A stretch of DNA of 64,000 nt from Endozoicomonas gorgoniicola (GTDB lineage Bacteria; Pseudomonadota; Gammaproteobacteria; Pseudomonadales; Endozoicomonadaceae), in NCBI RefSeq assembly GCF_025562715.2, contig NZ_JAPFCC010000001.1, positions 4,640,501 through 4,704,500 on the forward strand, in the 5' to 3' direction. The position numbers were made by a program, and so were the translations under genes. The notes beneath the pieces are model-generated. The model saw nothing but the letters and a program-made list of their open reading frames with translations. It was not told where the DNA came from and did not search any database. This document shows, in pieces, positions 19,053-27,259 of the stretch. How positions within the stretch are numbered: the stretch's first letter is position 1; every line of letters starts with the position of its first letter.

Positions 19053-19922
19053 ATGCAATATTTAACTTACATTTTAAAAAGGATAACTGTTCTGTTGTTT
19101 ATGCTTGTCGCTGAAAATCAGGCTTACGCGATTAATGATGGCAATGAGTTACAGGGCAAAGACCAGACAGAAGGCGCGACAGCAATGAGTCCGAAGTTAA
19201 GCTTCTACGACCGGTCAAAAATAGAAAAAAATCCTGGCGTCTCTTTGCTGAAGTATGATCACAATGAAATAAAGGTCGAGGGCGTTCCTTTGCCGCCAAA
19301 TTTAGCGACTTTTGAATACTCTTTACCTTCGGAGTCAGTTATCAGTATCCATGTTGTGTCCTTAAATGATGATGAGGTTTTTAATCAAAACGATAATACA
19401 AATGATGACGAAGATTCTGATGGAGTGAGCGACAGTGAGTTTTGCGAACTTTTTGTCGTTATCACCACGAATGAGGGGCCAGCCGATTCACCTCAAAGCC
19501 CTGCCTCGTCCGGTAGGCAGGCAGTGGTCGGATTCATGCAGACTGCACCTGTTGACGACAGTATTGATCCTGACGGGAAAGAAGGAGATCTTTTGGTGGC
19601 ACCGGACTGGGAGTCTCTGATTGCCCACCTGAAGGAGTGGATGGTTGGTTCCTTAATTGAGCATTTGAACGTTGGTACAGACACCAGAGCATATCTCAGC
19701 AGTATGCTCTACAGCGAAGACGAAAGCGACAAGGAGGAATGCAGGAAAGAGTTGATAACACTATTAAACAGGCTCATGGAAGATCTGCCTGATTCCGTGC
19801 GCGATACTGAGGAAGCAGCCCCAACCTCTGAAGCTGTCCCTGAATCATCTCCGGAACCACAGTCCGGTTGTTTATGCCCTGATGGCGTGGCTGAAAACCG
19901 AGCCACATCAATGGACAGGTGA
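19053..19922 (+). CDS. Exported orphan protein, copy 1
   Basis: I do not recognise this 289-residue protein. It starts with a signal peptide (KRITVLLFMLVAENQAYA). It contains a strongly acidic segment around residues 110-128 and a proline- and glutamate-rich end with CLCPDG. The ATG at 19053 is chosen because the sequence GCGGAAACCACTGA just upstream is kept in the duplicate copy and the signal peptide follows at once. It is divergent from rhdA. The copy at 20315-21214 is clearly homologous along its whole length. Confidence 0.7.
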   Translation: MQYLTYILKRITVLLFMLVAENQAYAINDGNELQGKDQTEGATAMSPKLSFYDRSKIEKNPGVSLLKYDHNEIKVEGVPLPPNLATFEYSLPSESVISIHVVSLNDDEVFNQNDNTNDDEDSDGVSDSEFCELFVVITTNEGPADSPQSPASSGRQAVVGFMQTAPVDDSIDPDGKEGDLLVAPDWESLIAHLKEWMVGSLIEHLNVGTDTRAYLSSMLYSEDESDKEECRKELITLLNRLMEDLPDSVRDTEEAAPTSEAVPESSPEPQSGCLCPDGVAENRATSMDR

Positions 19923-19932
19923 AACTCTATGG

Positions 19933-20185
19933 TCTTCTTTCAGCCAGGCATGAATGCCGCCGTTAAGGTAGGAGTAGTTTTTATGTCCGATAACATCCAG
20001 TGTCCAGATAAATCGCCCGGCCCCGCCCCCGCCTTCATCGTCATAGACCACGATATGTTCATTGCCGGTGTAGCCCAGCCGTGAAAACAGGTCTTCCAGA
20101 GGCCAGCGATCAACAGGTTGCCGTCATGAAGATGATGTTCAAGCTCAGCAGGTTCAAGAATCAGCGGCAGTGATGTTTGACTCAT
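19933..20185 (-). pseudogene. Truncated, internally deleted copy of rhdA
   Basis: The start (MSQTSLPLILEPAELEHHL) is almost the same as that of rhdA. After about 27 codons an internal deletion of roughly 110 bases shifts the frame, and the copy ends at the duplication junction. Both rhodanese active-site regions are absent, so it cannot be a functional sulfurtransferase. It supplies the upstream flank, and possibly the promoter region, of the second orphan copy. Confidence 0.85.
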
Positions 20186-20314
20186 TGGATTTCTATCAGG
20201 CTGTTGCGGATGAATGTGTTGTAGGTATTTGTCGCAATGGTTGAAAGTGGGCCTTTTCTATAATGGTCGTTCACAAGTCGTTTTTAGTTTTGCAGCAGGC
20301 GGAAACCACTGAAC

Positions 20315-21214
20315 ATGCAGTATTTAACTTGCGTTTTAAAAAGGGTAGTTGTTCTGATTTTTATGTTTGTCGCTGAAAATCAGGTTTATGCAATCAATGA
20401 CGGCGATAAGGCGGAGAGTAAAGATCAGCCAGAGGGAGCGACTGCCCTGAGTCGGAATTTAAGGTTCTACGACCGGTCAGAAGTAGAAATTAATTATGGT
20501 GCTTATTTGCTGGAGTATGCTCACGAAGAAATAAATGTCAGGGGCGTTCCTTTGCCGCCAGATTTAGAGGCTTTTAAATACTCCTTACCTTCGGATTCAT
20601 ATATCAGCATCCATGCTGTGTCCTTAAATAATGATGAGGCCAGTTTGGACGAATATTCTGAAGGGTGGACCGAAGCTGAGTTTTCCGAAGCGTTTGTCGT
20701 TATCACCACAAGAGGAAATCCTGCAGGTTTGCTTCAAAGCTCTGTTTCGTCCGATAGACAGGCAGTCGTCGGATTTATGCAGACTGCAACTGTTCACCGC
20801 AGTACTGATCCTGACGGGAAAGAAGGACACCTTTTGGTGGCCCCGGACTGGGAGTCTCTGATTGCCCACCTGGAGGAGCGGATCGTCGGTTCTTTAATTG
20901 AGCACTTGAACGTTCATGAAGGCACCAGAATATATCTCAGCAGTTTGCTCAATAGCGAAGACGAAAGGGACAAGGAGAAATGCAGGAAAGAGTTGATAAC
21001 GCTGTTAAACAGATTCATGGAAATATTGCCTGAGGCCGTGCGCAATGCATATCTTACCCTTCCGTCAAGGGTAAGATATGACCCGCCCGTGCGCAATGCC
21101 GGGGAAACGGCCTCAACCTCTGAAGCTGTTCCTGAATCATCCCCGGAGCCGCAGCCCGGTTGTTTATGCCCTGATGAAGTGGCTGAAAACCGAACCACAT
21201 CAATGGACAGGTGA
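20315..21214 (+). CDS. Exported orphan protein, copy 2
   Basis: This 299-residue protein is a paralogue of the gene at 19053-19922. It has the same signal peptide pattern (KRVVVLIFMFVAENQVYA), the same core (for example GKEG-LLVAPDWESLIAHL), and the same end with CLCPDEVAENRTTSMDR. It lacks most of the acidic insert of copy 1 and carries an in-frame palindromic insertion near the C-terminus. The many silent and conservative changes with an intact frame suggest that both copies have been kept under selection. Function unknown. Confidence 0.7.
   Translation: MQYLTCVLKRVVVLIFMFVAENQVYAINDGDKAESKDQPEGATALSRNLRFYDRSEVEINYGAYLLEYAHEEINVRGVPLPPDLEAFKYSLPSDSYISIHAVSLNNDEASLDEYSEGWTEAEFSEAFVVITTRGNPAGLLQSSVSSDRQAVVGFMQTATVHRSTDPDGKEGHLLVAPDWESLIAHLEERIVGSLIEHLNVHEGTRIYLSSLLNSEDERDKEKCRKELITLLNRFMEILPEAVRNAYLTLPSRVRYDPPVRNAGETASTSEAVPESSPEPQPGCLCPDEVAENRTTSMDR
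21036..21099 (+). repeat. Small palindromic insertion with flanking direct repeats
   Basis: The 13-base sequence CCGTGCGCAATGC occurs at 21036-21048 and again at 21087-21099. Between them is a perfect inverted repeat with 13-bp arms, CATATCTTACCCT (21048-21060) and AGGGTAAGATATG (21068-21080). Copy 1 of the gene has only one such direct repeat and no palindrome. The 51-base gain keeps the reading frame. It looks like a miniature mobile or palindromic element. Confidence 0.7.
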
Positions 21215-21218
21215 AACT

Positions 21219-22244
21219 CTATGGACTCATCTGCTGCGAGGCAAGAATCTGTCGATAGCTGAACAACCGTTCTTCGGTGATCTCACCGTCTTCCAGGGCT
21301 TTGTGAATGGCGCAGCCGGGTTCCTGTTCGTGTTTGCAGTCCCTGAATTTACAGTAACCGAGAAACGGCCGGAACTCTCGAAACCCCTGGATGACTTCTT
21401 CCGGAGTGATATGCCACAAACCGAACTCACGAATACCAGGGGAGTCGATCAGCGTTCCTCCTGCCGGAAAATGGAACAGCTTGGCAGCGGTGGTGGTGTG
21501 CATGCCTTTGCCGGTGGCTTCTGACAGCTCTCCAACCAGAGTGTCAATGCCGGGCAGCAGGGCATTGACCAGCGAGGACTTGCCCACACCGCTTTGCCCC
21601 ACGAATACGCTGGTATGCTCATCCAGCATATCCTTCAGTTCATCCAGACCATGATCGGAGCGGGTGGAAGCCGTAAGGATGCGATAGCCGATCTGCTGGT
21701 AGACCGATAACATATCGATCATCATTTCCATCCCTTCATCATCCAGCAGATCAATCTTGTTCAGGAGGATAACGGGCTCGATCCCAACGGTTTCTGCTGC
21801 GATCAGGTAGCGATCAATCAGGTTCAGGTGAGGAATTGGCACAGGCGCAATAACCAGCACAATGTAATCAATATTGGCTGCAACCGGCTTGATACGACCG
21901 TGGTTATCCGGACGGGTCAGCAGGCTGGAGCGTTCGTCCAGAGCGACAACCACCCCGGTTTCGTCTTTGGTTGAAGGTCGCCAGATGACCTTGTCGCCCG
22001 TGACAAGAGAGGGAAGGTTGCGGCGAAGGTGACAGCGGCGGGGCTTTCCGGGATTGCCAGGAGACTCGATATCCAGTGTGGCACCGTAATGAGCTGTCAC
22101 CAGCCCTTCCTGCTCCGGTCCCAGATCTTCGCTCTGCAGCTCTTCTTCAATCTGACTTTCCCGCTTGCGAGCCCGGGCTATGCGCTCTTCCTGAATTTTC
22201 TGAATGCGCCAGCTCTGTCTGCGCGTTAGTTTGCGCTTACTCAT
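21219..22244 (-). CDS. rsgA: Ribosome small-subunit GTPase RsgA
   Basis: RsgA is a circularly permuted GTPase that checks late 30S maturation. The 341-residue protein has the basic N-terminus (MSKRKLTRRQSWRIQKIQ), an OB-fold domain, the G4 motif LLNKIDLLD before the G1 motif FVGQSGVGKSSLVNALLPG, G3 in TLIDSPGIREFGLW, and the C-terminal zinc motif FRDCKHEQEPGCAIHKAL. The stop codon lies next to the duplicated block. It is divergent from orn, as in Pseudomonas. Confidence 0.97.
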   Translation of the reverse strand: MSKRKLTRRQSWRIQKIQEERIARARKRESQIEEELQSEDLGPEQEGLVTAHYGATLDIESPGNPGKPRRCHLRRNLPSLVTGDKVIWRPSTKDETGVVVALDERSSLLTRPDNHGRIKPVAANIDYIVLVIAPVPIPHLNLIDRYLIAAETVGIEPVILLNKIDLLDDEGMEMMIDMLSVYQQIGYRILTASTRSDHGLDELKDMLDEHTSVFVGQSGVGKSSLVNALLPGIDTLVGELSEATGKGMHTTTAAKLFHFPAGGTLIDSPGIREFGLWHITPEEVIQGFREFRPFLGYCKFRDCKHEQEPGCAIHKALEDGEITEERLFSYRQILASQQMSP

Positions 22245-22366
22245 GTTATCTCTTAAAGTTCATAATGAAAGGATGGTCTGGTCAAGTCTCAGTCGAGTAG
22301 AGAAAAATAGATTCATTTAACTCGCGAATTTTACCGACATGTTCGATTCAAGGACGCAGTTTGTTT
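22245..22366. promoter_or_regulatory. rsgA-orn divergent intergenic region
   Basis: The 306 bases between rsgA and orn contain no gene. They must carry both divergent promoters. The central part holds the 15-bp repeats at 22367-22441; the rest shows nothing I can name. Confidence 0.4.
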
Positions 22367-22441
22367 CAAGGGTACTTGTTTAAAGAACACTTGCTCAAGG
22401 AACACTTGCTTAAAGAACACTTGTTTAAAGAACATAGTATG
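22367..22441 (+). repeat. Five 15-bp tandem repeats upstream of orn
   Basis: Units at 22367, 22382, 22397, 22412 and 22427 follow the pattern AAAGAACACTTGYTT; the first and last are degenerate. They lie about 110-185 bases before orn. Such minisatellites can vary in copy number. Confidence 0.8.
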
Positions 22442-22550
22442 AAGGTGTAGACTTAATATGCCAGCCGAAGTACACAATTGCTGTACTTTTTTTAGCGTAG
22501 AAGCCTTATCATACAGGCATTTGTAACTCTACTTAACTACCGGGTGTTTG

Positions 22551-23093
22551 ATGGCAAAAGCGGATAATCTGATCTGGATTGATCTGGAAATGACAGGTCT
22601 GGAGCCTGATACCGATCGAATCCTTGAGATCGCCACCATTGTAACCGACGGGCAGCTCAATCAGATTGCTGAAGGCCCTGTTATTGCAATTCATGAGAGT
22701 GACGATGTACTCAACAACATGAACGAGTGGTGCATCAAAACCCATGCCCAGACGGGGCTCACTGAACGTGTGCGGCAGAGTACCATTTCTCTGGCTGAAG
22801 CTGAACGAATGACCCTGGATTTTCTGAAAGATCATATTGAGCCGGGTATCTCTCCAATGTGCGGCAACAGTATTGGTCAGGACCGTCGCTTCCTGCACCG
22901 TTATATGCCCGAGTTACATGATTTTTTCCATTACCGTAATATCGATGTCAGCACCCTGAAAGAGCTGGCGCGTCGCTGGAAGCCTGGCATTATGGATGGT
23001 TTCAGCAAGAAGGGAACACATCTTGCGTTGGAAGATATACGAGAGTCTATCGAAGAGCTGCGTTACTACCGGCAGTTTTTTATTGGCAGTTAA
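22551..23093 (+). CDS. orn: Oligoribonuclease
   Basis: Orn is the DEDDh 3'-5' exonuclease that degrades RNA dinucleotides and pGpG, and so clears cyclic-di-GMP breakdown products. The first catalytic pair is in LIWIDLEMTGLEPDTD. The remaining acidic residues and His appear in MCGNSIGQDRRFL and KGTHLALEDIRESI. The ATG at 22551 gives 180 residues; a TTG one codon earlier is less likely. It ends just before a strong shared terminator. Confidence 0.97.
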   Translation: MAKADNLIWIDLEMTGLEPDTDRILEIATIVTDGQLNQIAEGPVIAIHESDDVLNNMNEWCIKTHAQTGLTERVRQSTISLAEAERMTLDFLKDHIEPGISPMCGNSIGQDRRFLHRYMPELHDFFHYRNIDVSTLKELARRWKPGIMDGFSKKGTHLALEDIRESIEELRYYRQFFIGS

Positions 23094-23123
23094 CTGTTTT
23101 TTTGATTTTTGAAACAGATGGTT

Positions 23124-23161
23124 ATGGGGTGCAACCGCTTGTGTTGCACCCCATTTTTTTT
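23124..23161 (+). terminator. Strong intrinsic terminator after orn
   Basis: The arms ATGGGGTGCAAC (23124-23135) and GTTGCACCCCAT (23143-23154) form a perfect 12-bp stem with a 7-base loop, followed by a run of T to 23161. It lies between the convergent ends of orn and the ferritin-like gene and may serve both. Confidence 0.9.
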
Positions 23162-23190
23162 GGTATCTGTGTTGGATCGAATCCGCTGAT

Positions 23191-23667
23191 TCAGACAGCC
23201 AGCACCTTGTAGTGTTCCTGAAGAATATTAATATGCGACATCTCTTCATTGATAATGTCGTCTATTTTCTCCTTGCCCAGTCGTTCCGGAATGTAAGCCT
23301 TCATACCCAGATAGAAGAGGATCGCCTCTTTTTCATGTTCGATTGCACCACGGATAATGGAGCCGATATCGGTGAAATCCACCGGCTGCTCATTCAGTTT
23401 CTGCATGTCGGCATGGTTCTGACAGTACTGGATGTAGTGGTTTTCAGGGTCGAATGCCGTGCTTTCCTTTTCCTGTTGGGTCAGCTGGTTGCGCATGTGG
23501 GCAAAATCGCTTTCATGCTGAGACTCAATCTGCACCATTCTGTTCAGGAACGCTTTTTGTTCCGGGGCTTCGACCGCCGCCGCTGCGTTCTGGTAATAGT
23601 TGACCGTATTCCTCTCAATACGCTCAGCCATGATCAACACTTGCTCAATGTTAAACTGAATGTTCAT
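23191..23667 (-). CDS. Ferritin-like (rubrerythrin-type) protein in the asr operon
   Basis: The 158-residue helical protein has the pattern of a ferritin-like di-iron domain: MAERIERNTVNYYQNAA with a first Glu, QIESQHESDFAHM with ExxH, AIEHEKEAILFYLGM with ExxxE, and NEEMSHINIL with a second ExxH. The rubredoxin domain of rubrerythrin is missing. It overlaps the asrC stop by one base (TAATG), so it is the fourth gene of the asr operon. A role in peroxide or iron handling near the oxygen-sensitive sulfite reductase is inferred. Confidence 0.75.
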   Translation of the reverse strand: MNIQFNIEQVLIMAERIERNTVNYYQNAAAAVEAPEQKAFLNRMVQIESQHESDFAHMRNQLTQQEKESTAFDPENHYIQYCQNHADMQKLNEQPVDFTDIGSIIRGAIEHEKEAILFYLGMKAYIPERLGKEKIDDIINEEMSHINILQEHYKVLAV

Positions 23668-24689
23668 TAGTGAATTCCATGCTTGTCAGGGTCTTTAACG
23701 TGCATATTCGCCACGTACTCATTTTCCAGCCAGTACATGCGGTCGGCTACTTTGGCTTCCGGATTCAGTTCAACGTCTTTCAGCACCCACTCCTTGAATT
23801 TATGGTAGCCAGCGACGTCAATCAGGTGTCCCATGTGCAGGTACTTGGGAGAGCCGTCGAGCATGTGAGCGGAGAACTTCCAGATGTTTTCAATGACCTG
23901 GGCGATCACGTCTTCCGTTACCCAGTTCAGGAACATCTTGCCAATTCGTGGGGTCACTTTTGAAGTGCGGCCACCGAGCTTGACCATATACAGTTTTTTC
24001 GGGTTGCGGTGCCAGGCCAGGGTTGGGCAGACCAGGGCGCACTCGCCACAACCTATGCACTTGGTCTCTTCTTTAAGGATTTTGCCCTGGCTCGGATGCA
24101 GGCACTGAGCCGCGTGCTGGTCGCACAGCTCTGCACACTTATTGCAGCCAATGCAGCGATCACGGTCATACTCCATCTGCGCAATACCAAAGATGCCAAT
24201 ATCACCCAGGTTGGCTTTGGCGCAGTCCTGGGGACAACCGGCGATAACGACTTTCAGATGGTATTTGGACGGGTAGATCAGTTTTTCCAGACGTCTGGCG
24301 ATACCCGTAGTGTCGCAGTTGGCTTTTACGCAGATACGGTTACCCTGACAGGTAACGATATTGCGGCCACCAATGCTTTTATAACCTTCTTCAGGGTCCT
24401 GCTCGACACCACAGGTATCGATGGTCATTTCCTGAATGAACGGGGCGATCATTTTATTGACTGCCGGAATATCTTCATAACGGATACCCGGCATCGCCAG
24501 CTTCTGGCGAGTGGTCAGACGAACGGTGCCGTTGCCATACTTCTGCGCCACATCCCTGGCTACATCCAGCAAGTGAGCCGGTATGGTGCCACCCACAGTC
24601 CTGAGGCTCAGCATACACTCTCCGCGTACCTTGGAGAGCCTGTAGTCCATGTTTGCACGGGTTTTAATGATATCTATATCTAAAGGCAT
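23667..24689 (-). CDS. asrC: Anaerobic sulfite reductase subunit C (siroheme)
   Basis: AsrC is the catalytic subunit that reduces sulfite to sulfide with siroheme and iron-sulfur clusters. The 340-residue protein has the siroheme/4Fe-4S cysteine pattern (NIVTCQGNRICVKANCDT and later GCPQDCAKANLGDIG). Two ferredoxin-type clusters follow: CIGCNKCAELCDQH and CIGCGECALVCP. It follows asrB by 11 bases. The cofactor gene cysG lies just upstream of the operon. Confidence 0.93.
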   Translation of the reverse strand: MPLDIDIIKTRANMDYRLSKVRGECMLSLRTVGGTIPAHLLDVARDVAQKYGNGTVRLTTRQKLAMPGIRYEDIPAVNKMIAPFIQEMTIDTCGVEQDPEEGYKSIGGRNIVTCQGNRICVKANCDTTGIARRLEKLIYPSKYHLKVVIAGCPQDCAKANLGDIGIFGIAQMEYDRDRCIGCNKCAELCDQHAAQCLHPSQGKILKEETKCIGCGECALVCPTLAWHRNPKKLYMVKLGGRTSKVTPRIGKMFLNWVTEDVIAQVIENIWKFSAHMLDGSPKYLHMGHLIDVAGYHKFKEWVLKDVELNPEAKVADRMYWLENEYVANMHVKDPDKHGIH

Positions 24690-24700
24690 GCTCTAAAACC

Positions 24701-25546
24701 TCAGTCCACCAGATGCTTGGAGTGGTCGTAACGGAAAACAGGACCGTCAAGACAGATGTACGTATTACCTACACGGCAGTGACCGCATTTACCGACAGCA
24801 CAGGCCATTCTGCGTTCGTGGGATACCCAGATACGATCTTCCCTTGCGCCGTTTTCCAGCAAGCCTTTCACTGTAAACTTGATCATCATGGGCGGCCCCA
24901 CCACCACATAGTGGTGTTGTTCAGGGTTTTCGTAATTCAATCCGTCCAGGTATTGAGTCACCAGACCGATGTTCTCGCCCTTTTCAGGGTCGCCTTCGTC
25001 CAGGGTGACAATGGTGTTGAAGCGCTCTTTCCACACCTCAATATCGTCCGCAAACAGAACATGCTCCCGGCTTCTGAAGCCGACAATCACATCCATGTCC
25101 TGAACCTGATCACGATTTCTCATGAAATAGTTGATCACGGAGCGAGCCGGAGCGACACCCGTACCACCGGCGATCACGGTGAGGTTGTTGCCGACAAACT
25201 CTTCATGAACCGGATAACCATTGCCCATCGGGCCACGCAGGTAGATCGTATCGCCTGCCTTCAGTTCGAACAGTTTGCTGGTGACTTTGCCCACACGACG
25301 AATGACCAGCTCAATCCAGCCTTCACCAAAATCTGAAATCGAAATAGGGCATTCACCGGCCAGAGGCAGTGATACTTCAACAAATTTGTCGAACCCACCT
25401 TCGAAATCAACCGGCACCATGAAAGCCCACTCGTCTTTGGTGTGCTTGATGATGCGTTCAATACGGTAAGGCCTGGGCAGATAGTGGTTAGCGTACTCTT
25501 CCTGCTCCGTTGCGTTTGGCGTATACAGCCCGGCGTTATTCTGCAT
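24701..25546 (-). CDS. asrB: Anaerobic sulfite reductase subunit B (flavoprotein)
   Basis: AsrB is the ferredoxin-NADP-reductase-like subunit that passes electrons from NADH towards AsrC. The protein has an FAD-binding region (YLRGPMGNGYPV), a nucleotide-binding segment (TVIAGGTGVAPARSVI) and a C-terminal iron-sulfur motif (MACAVGKCGHCRVG). The start at 25546 is chosen because GAGGAG lies just upstream and the family begins there. It overlaps the end of asrA by 11 bases, which indicates translational coupling. Length is 281 residues. Confidence 0.94.
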   Translation of the reverse strand: MQNNAGLYTPNATEQEEYANHYLPRPYRIERIIKHTKDEWAFMVPVDFEGGFDKFVEVSLPLAGECPISISDFGEGWIELVIRRVGKVTSKLFELKAGDTIYLRGPMGNGYPVHEEFVGNNLTVIAGGTGVAPARSVINYFMRNRDQVQDMDVIVGFRSREHVLFADDIEVWKERFNTIVTLDEGDPEKGENIGLVTQYLDGLNYENPEQHHYVVVGPPMMIKFTVKGLLENGAREDRIWVSHERRMACAVGKCGHCRVGNTYICLDGPVFRYDHSKHLVD

Positions 25547-26573
25547 GTTGAGTCTCCTCAAGCGCGGTGGTGACCTTGCTGACCATGTTGGAAAAAGAGA
25601 TGTATTGCGGGCAACGGTCGTCGCAGCGGCCACAACCCACGCACATGTGATCGCCAAACCGTTCTTTGTGGTCAACCATTTTATGCAGGAGTCGGTATCT
25701 CAGTCGTTCACCGCTGCGCTGGCGGTAGGAGTGGCCGCCGGCCATATCAGAAAAACCGGGGATAATGCAGGATGACCAGATTCTCTGGCGCTCACCAAAA
25801 TGAGCGTTTTCGGTGTAATGTACGTCATTGACGCTGTAGCAGGAGCAGGTGCCACAGGAAGTGGTGCAGCGGCCGCACTCAACACAACGGCGGTCGTATT
25901 CATCAAACAACGGGTGTCCGATGGTTCGATCCCTGATTTCCTGAGCCGACAGTCCGGTGCTCTCGGGTAACTTCAGGGTAAACTGATTTTCCTTGATGAA
26001 CTCCGGTTTAAAATCGCTGTCAATGCCATGCTCTGCAAAGGCTTCGCGCAATTCATTACACTGGAAATGAATGTCTGCCCCGGACTCACTGAAGCGGCAA
26101 GCGATGTCGTAGTCGCTGGTTTCGTGAGTGTTCATGGACACGCAAAAGCAGCTGTCCCAGCCGGTTTTGCACTCGAACATGGCGACTTTGACTTTTTCCC
26201 GCAGGCGTTTGTAGTAAAAGTCTTCATTGTCGCCATTTTTCAGAAACATATTGTCGAGCTGACGGAGACCGTGGATATCGCATGGGCGCATAAACAGCAG
26301 AATCTTACGGCGGTCAACAGAAGACGTAATCAGCTGGCCTTCGTGGAACTGAAACAGCGTCTGGGTGATCGGGGCAATCACCTCTTTGGGAGAAAAATGG
26401 GATTTCTCCTCCCAGACTATTTCTTCGGCAGTGGACACTTCACCATATTGGATGTTGTCGGTATCGGAAAACCGCCCACCACCCACAATACGAACCGGCG
26501 CCATGATTCGATAGTGCCTGGACAATGTCTCAAACACTTCATTCAGGGCGCTATTGGTCAATGATAAACTCAT
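25536..26573 (-). CDS. asrA: Anaerobic sulfite reductase subunit A (iron-sulfur)
   Basis: AsrA is the iron-sulfur electron-transfer subunit. The 345-residue protein ends with two ferredoxin-like cysteine motifs, CVECGRCTTSCGTCSCYS and CVGCGRCDDRCPQY. The ATG at 26573 has AAGGAG seven bases upstream; an in-frame TTG two codons earlier is less likely. It is the first gene of asrA-asrB-asrC-ferritin-like. A candidate FNR-type promoter lies about 200 bases upstream. Confidence 0.94.
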   Translation of the reverse strand: MSLSLTNSALNEVFETLSRHYRIMAPVRIVGGGRFSDTDNIQYGEVSTAEEIVWEEKSHFSPKEVIAPITQTLFQFHEGQLITSSVDRRKILLFMRPCDIHGLRQLDNMFLKNGDNEDFYYKRLREKVKVAMFECKTGWDSCFCVSMNTHETSDYDIACRFSESGADIHFQCNELREAFAEHGIDSDFKPEFIKENQFTLKLPESTGLSAQEIRDRTIGHPLFDEYDRRCVECGRCTTSCGTCSCYSVNDVHYTENAHFGERQRIWSSCIIPGFSDMAGGHSYRQRSGERLRYRLLHKMVDHKERFGDHMCVGCGRCDDRCPQYISFSNMVSKVTTALEETQHAE

Positions 26574-26629
26574 AAGCAACTCCTTTGACTCTGAAATGCA
26601 AAAGCACTCCAGACTACTTAAGGCATGAA

Positions 26630-26652
26630 TACCCGAATTTATTTTTCGGGTA
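26630..26652 (-). promoter_or_regulatory. Hairpin in the predicted asrA leader
   Basis: The arms TACCCGAA (26630-26637) and TTCGGGTA (26645-26652) form an 8-bp stem about 57 bases upstream of the asrA start. It could be an operator or a leader hairpin. The role is unknown. Confidence 0.35.
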
Positions 26653-26770
26653 CTTGAATAAAAAACGGTTAATTTTTATCCAGATGCGCGCAGAAATAGT
26701 TAACCTCTGGAATCATTACTGGCTACCGGAACCTGTCAACTGAGATAAATGGTTTAAAAATAACCAATAC

Positions 26771-26818
26771 AAAACAGCAATGTATTATTTAGAAATGTAG
26801 ACAGTAGATAATAATCAA
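26771..26818 (-). promoter_or_regulatory. Candidate FNR/Anr-dependent asr promoter
   Basis: TAGATAATAATCAA at 26805-26818 matches the FNR box TTGAT-N4-ATCAA at 9 of 10 positions. On the minus strand a -10-like TACATT (26779-26784) would place the transcript start near 26771, with the box centred about 41 bases upstream, the usual spacing for FNR activation. This fits an anaerobic operon but is a prediction only. Confidence 0.4.
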
Positions 26819-27191
26819 TTAAAAGGTATTTTATATGCTTATTCAGCAGTGCATCTGGTTTTTGAATTCACAAAAAATATCAGGCAAACGATCATAAAAT
26901 TAACAAGGCAGTTAGCCAAAATTAAATATCTTCTGGTTTTTTTATACCTTCTTTATTCATTCAGCCTGACTTCTGAAAAAATACTGAGTTAATAAGACAG
27001 CCTTGTCGAATAACCGTTCCAGCTTCGCTGCTGAGCATCATAGATAGGAATATACTGGTAAATCCATAAGTACTTTTGCGGATGCTTGTTGAGTTTTTTG
27101 AGGTATAGATAATGTAAAAAACAATGATTATCAATAACTACCTTTATTTGAATAAAAAACAATCGATAAACAGCGTTTTAATTAAATTGAT

Positions 27192-27232
27192 AACAGTGAA
27201 TACTGAATTCTAATGTTTCGGTATTCACTGTT
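27192..27232 (-). terminator. Hairpin downstream of cysG
   Basis: The arms AACAGTGAATAC (27192-27203) and GTATTCACTGTT (27221-27232) pair perfectly over 12 bp with a 17-base loop. It lies 28 bases past the cysG stop. The minus-strand sequence after it is AT-rich but has no clean T-run, so termination is likely but not certain. Confidence 0.5.
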
Positions 27233-27259
27233 TCTATTTAATGATTCAATTAAATGGTG

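Larger units (their letters stand above)
18567..21224 (+). repeat. Tandem duplication of rhdA 5' end plus secreted orphan gene
   Basis: Copy A runs from 18567 (inside rhdA) to about 19932, and copy B from 19933 to about 21224. Both begin with TCTTCTTTCAGCCAGGCATG and both end near GACAGGTGAAACTCTATGG. Copy B has lost about 110 bases of the rhdA part and has gained a 51-base palindromic insert in the orphan gene. The junction at 19932/19933 joins the orphan gene's 3' flank directly to rhdA codons, as expected for a tandem duplication through short shared sequence (TATG-TCTT-like). Confidence 0.85.
26574..27191. other. Long AT-rich leader and intergenic region upstream of asrA
   Basis: About 620 bases contain no recognisable gene and are much more AT-rich than their flanks. 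Besides the features listed separately (hairpin 26630-26652, FNR-like site 26805-26818), I see nothing definite. Confidence 0.5.
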
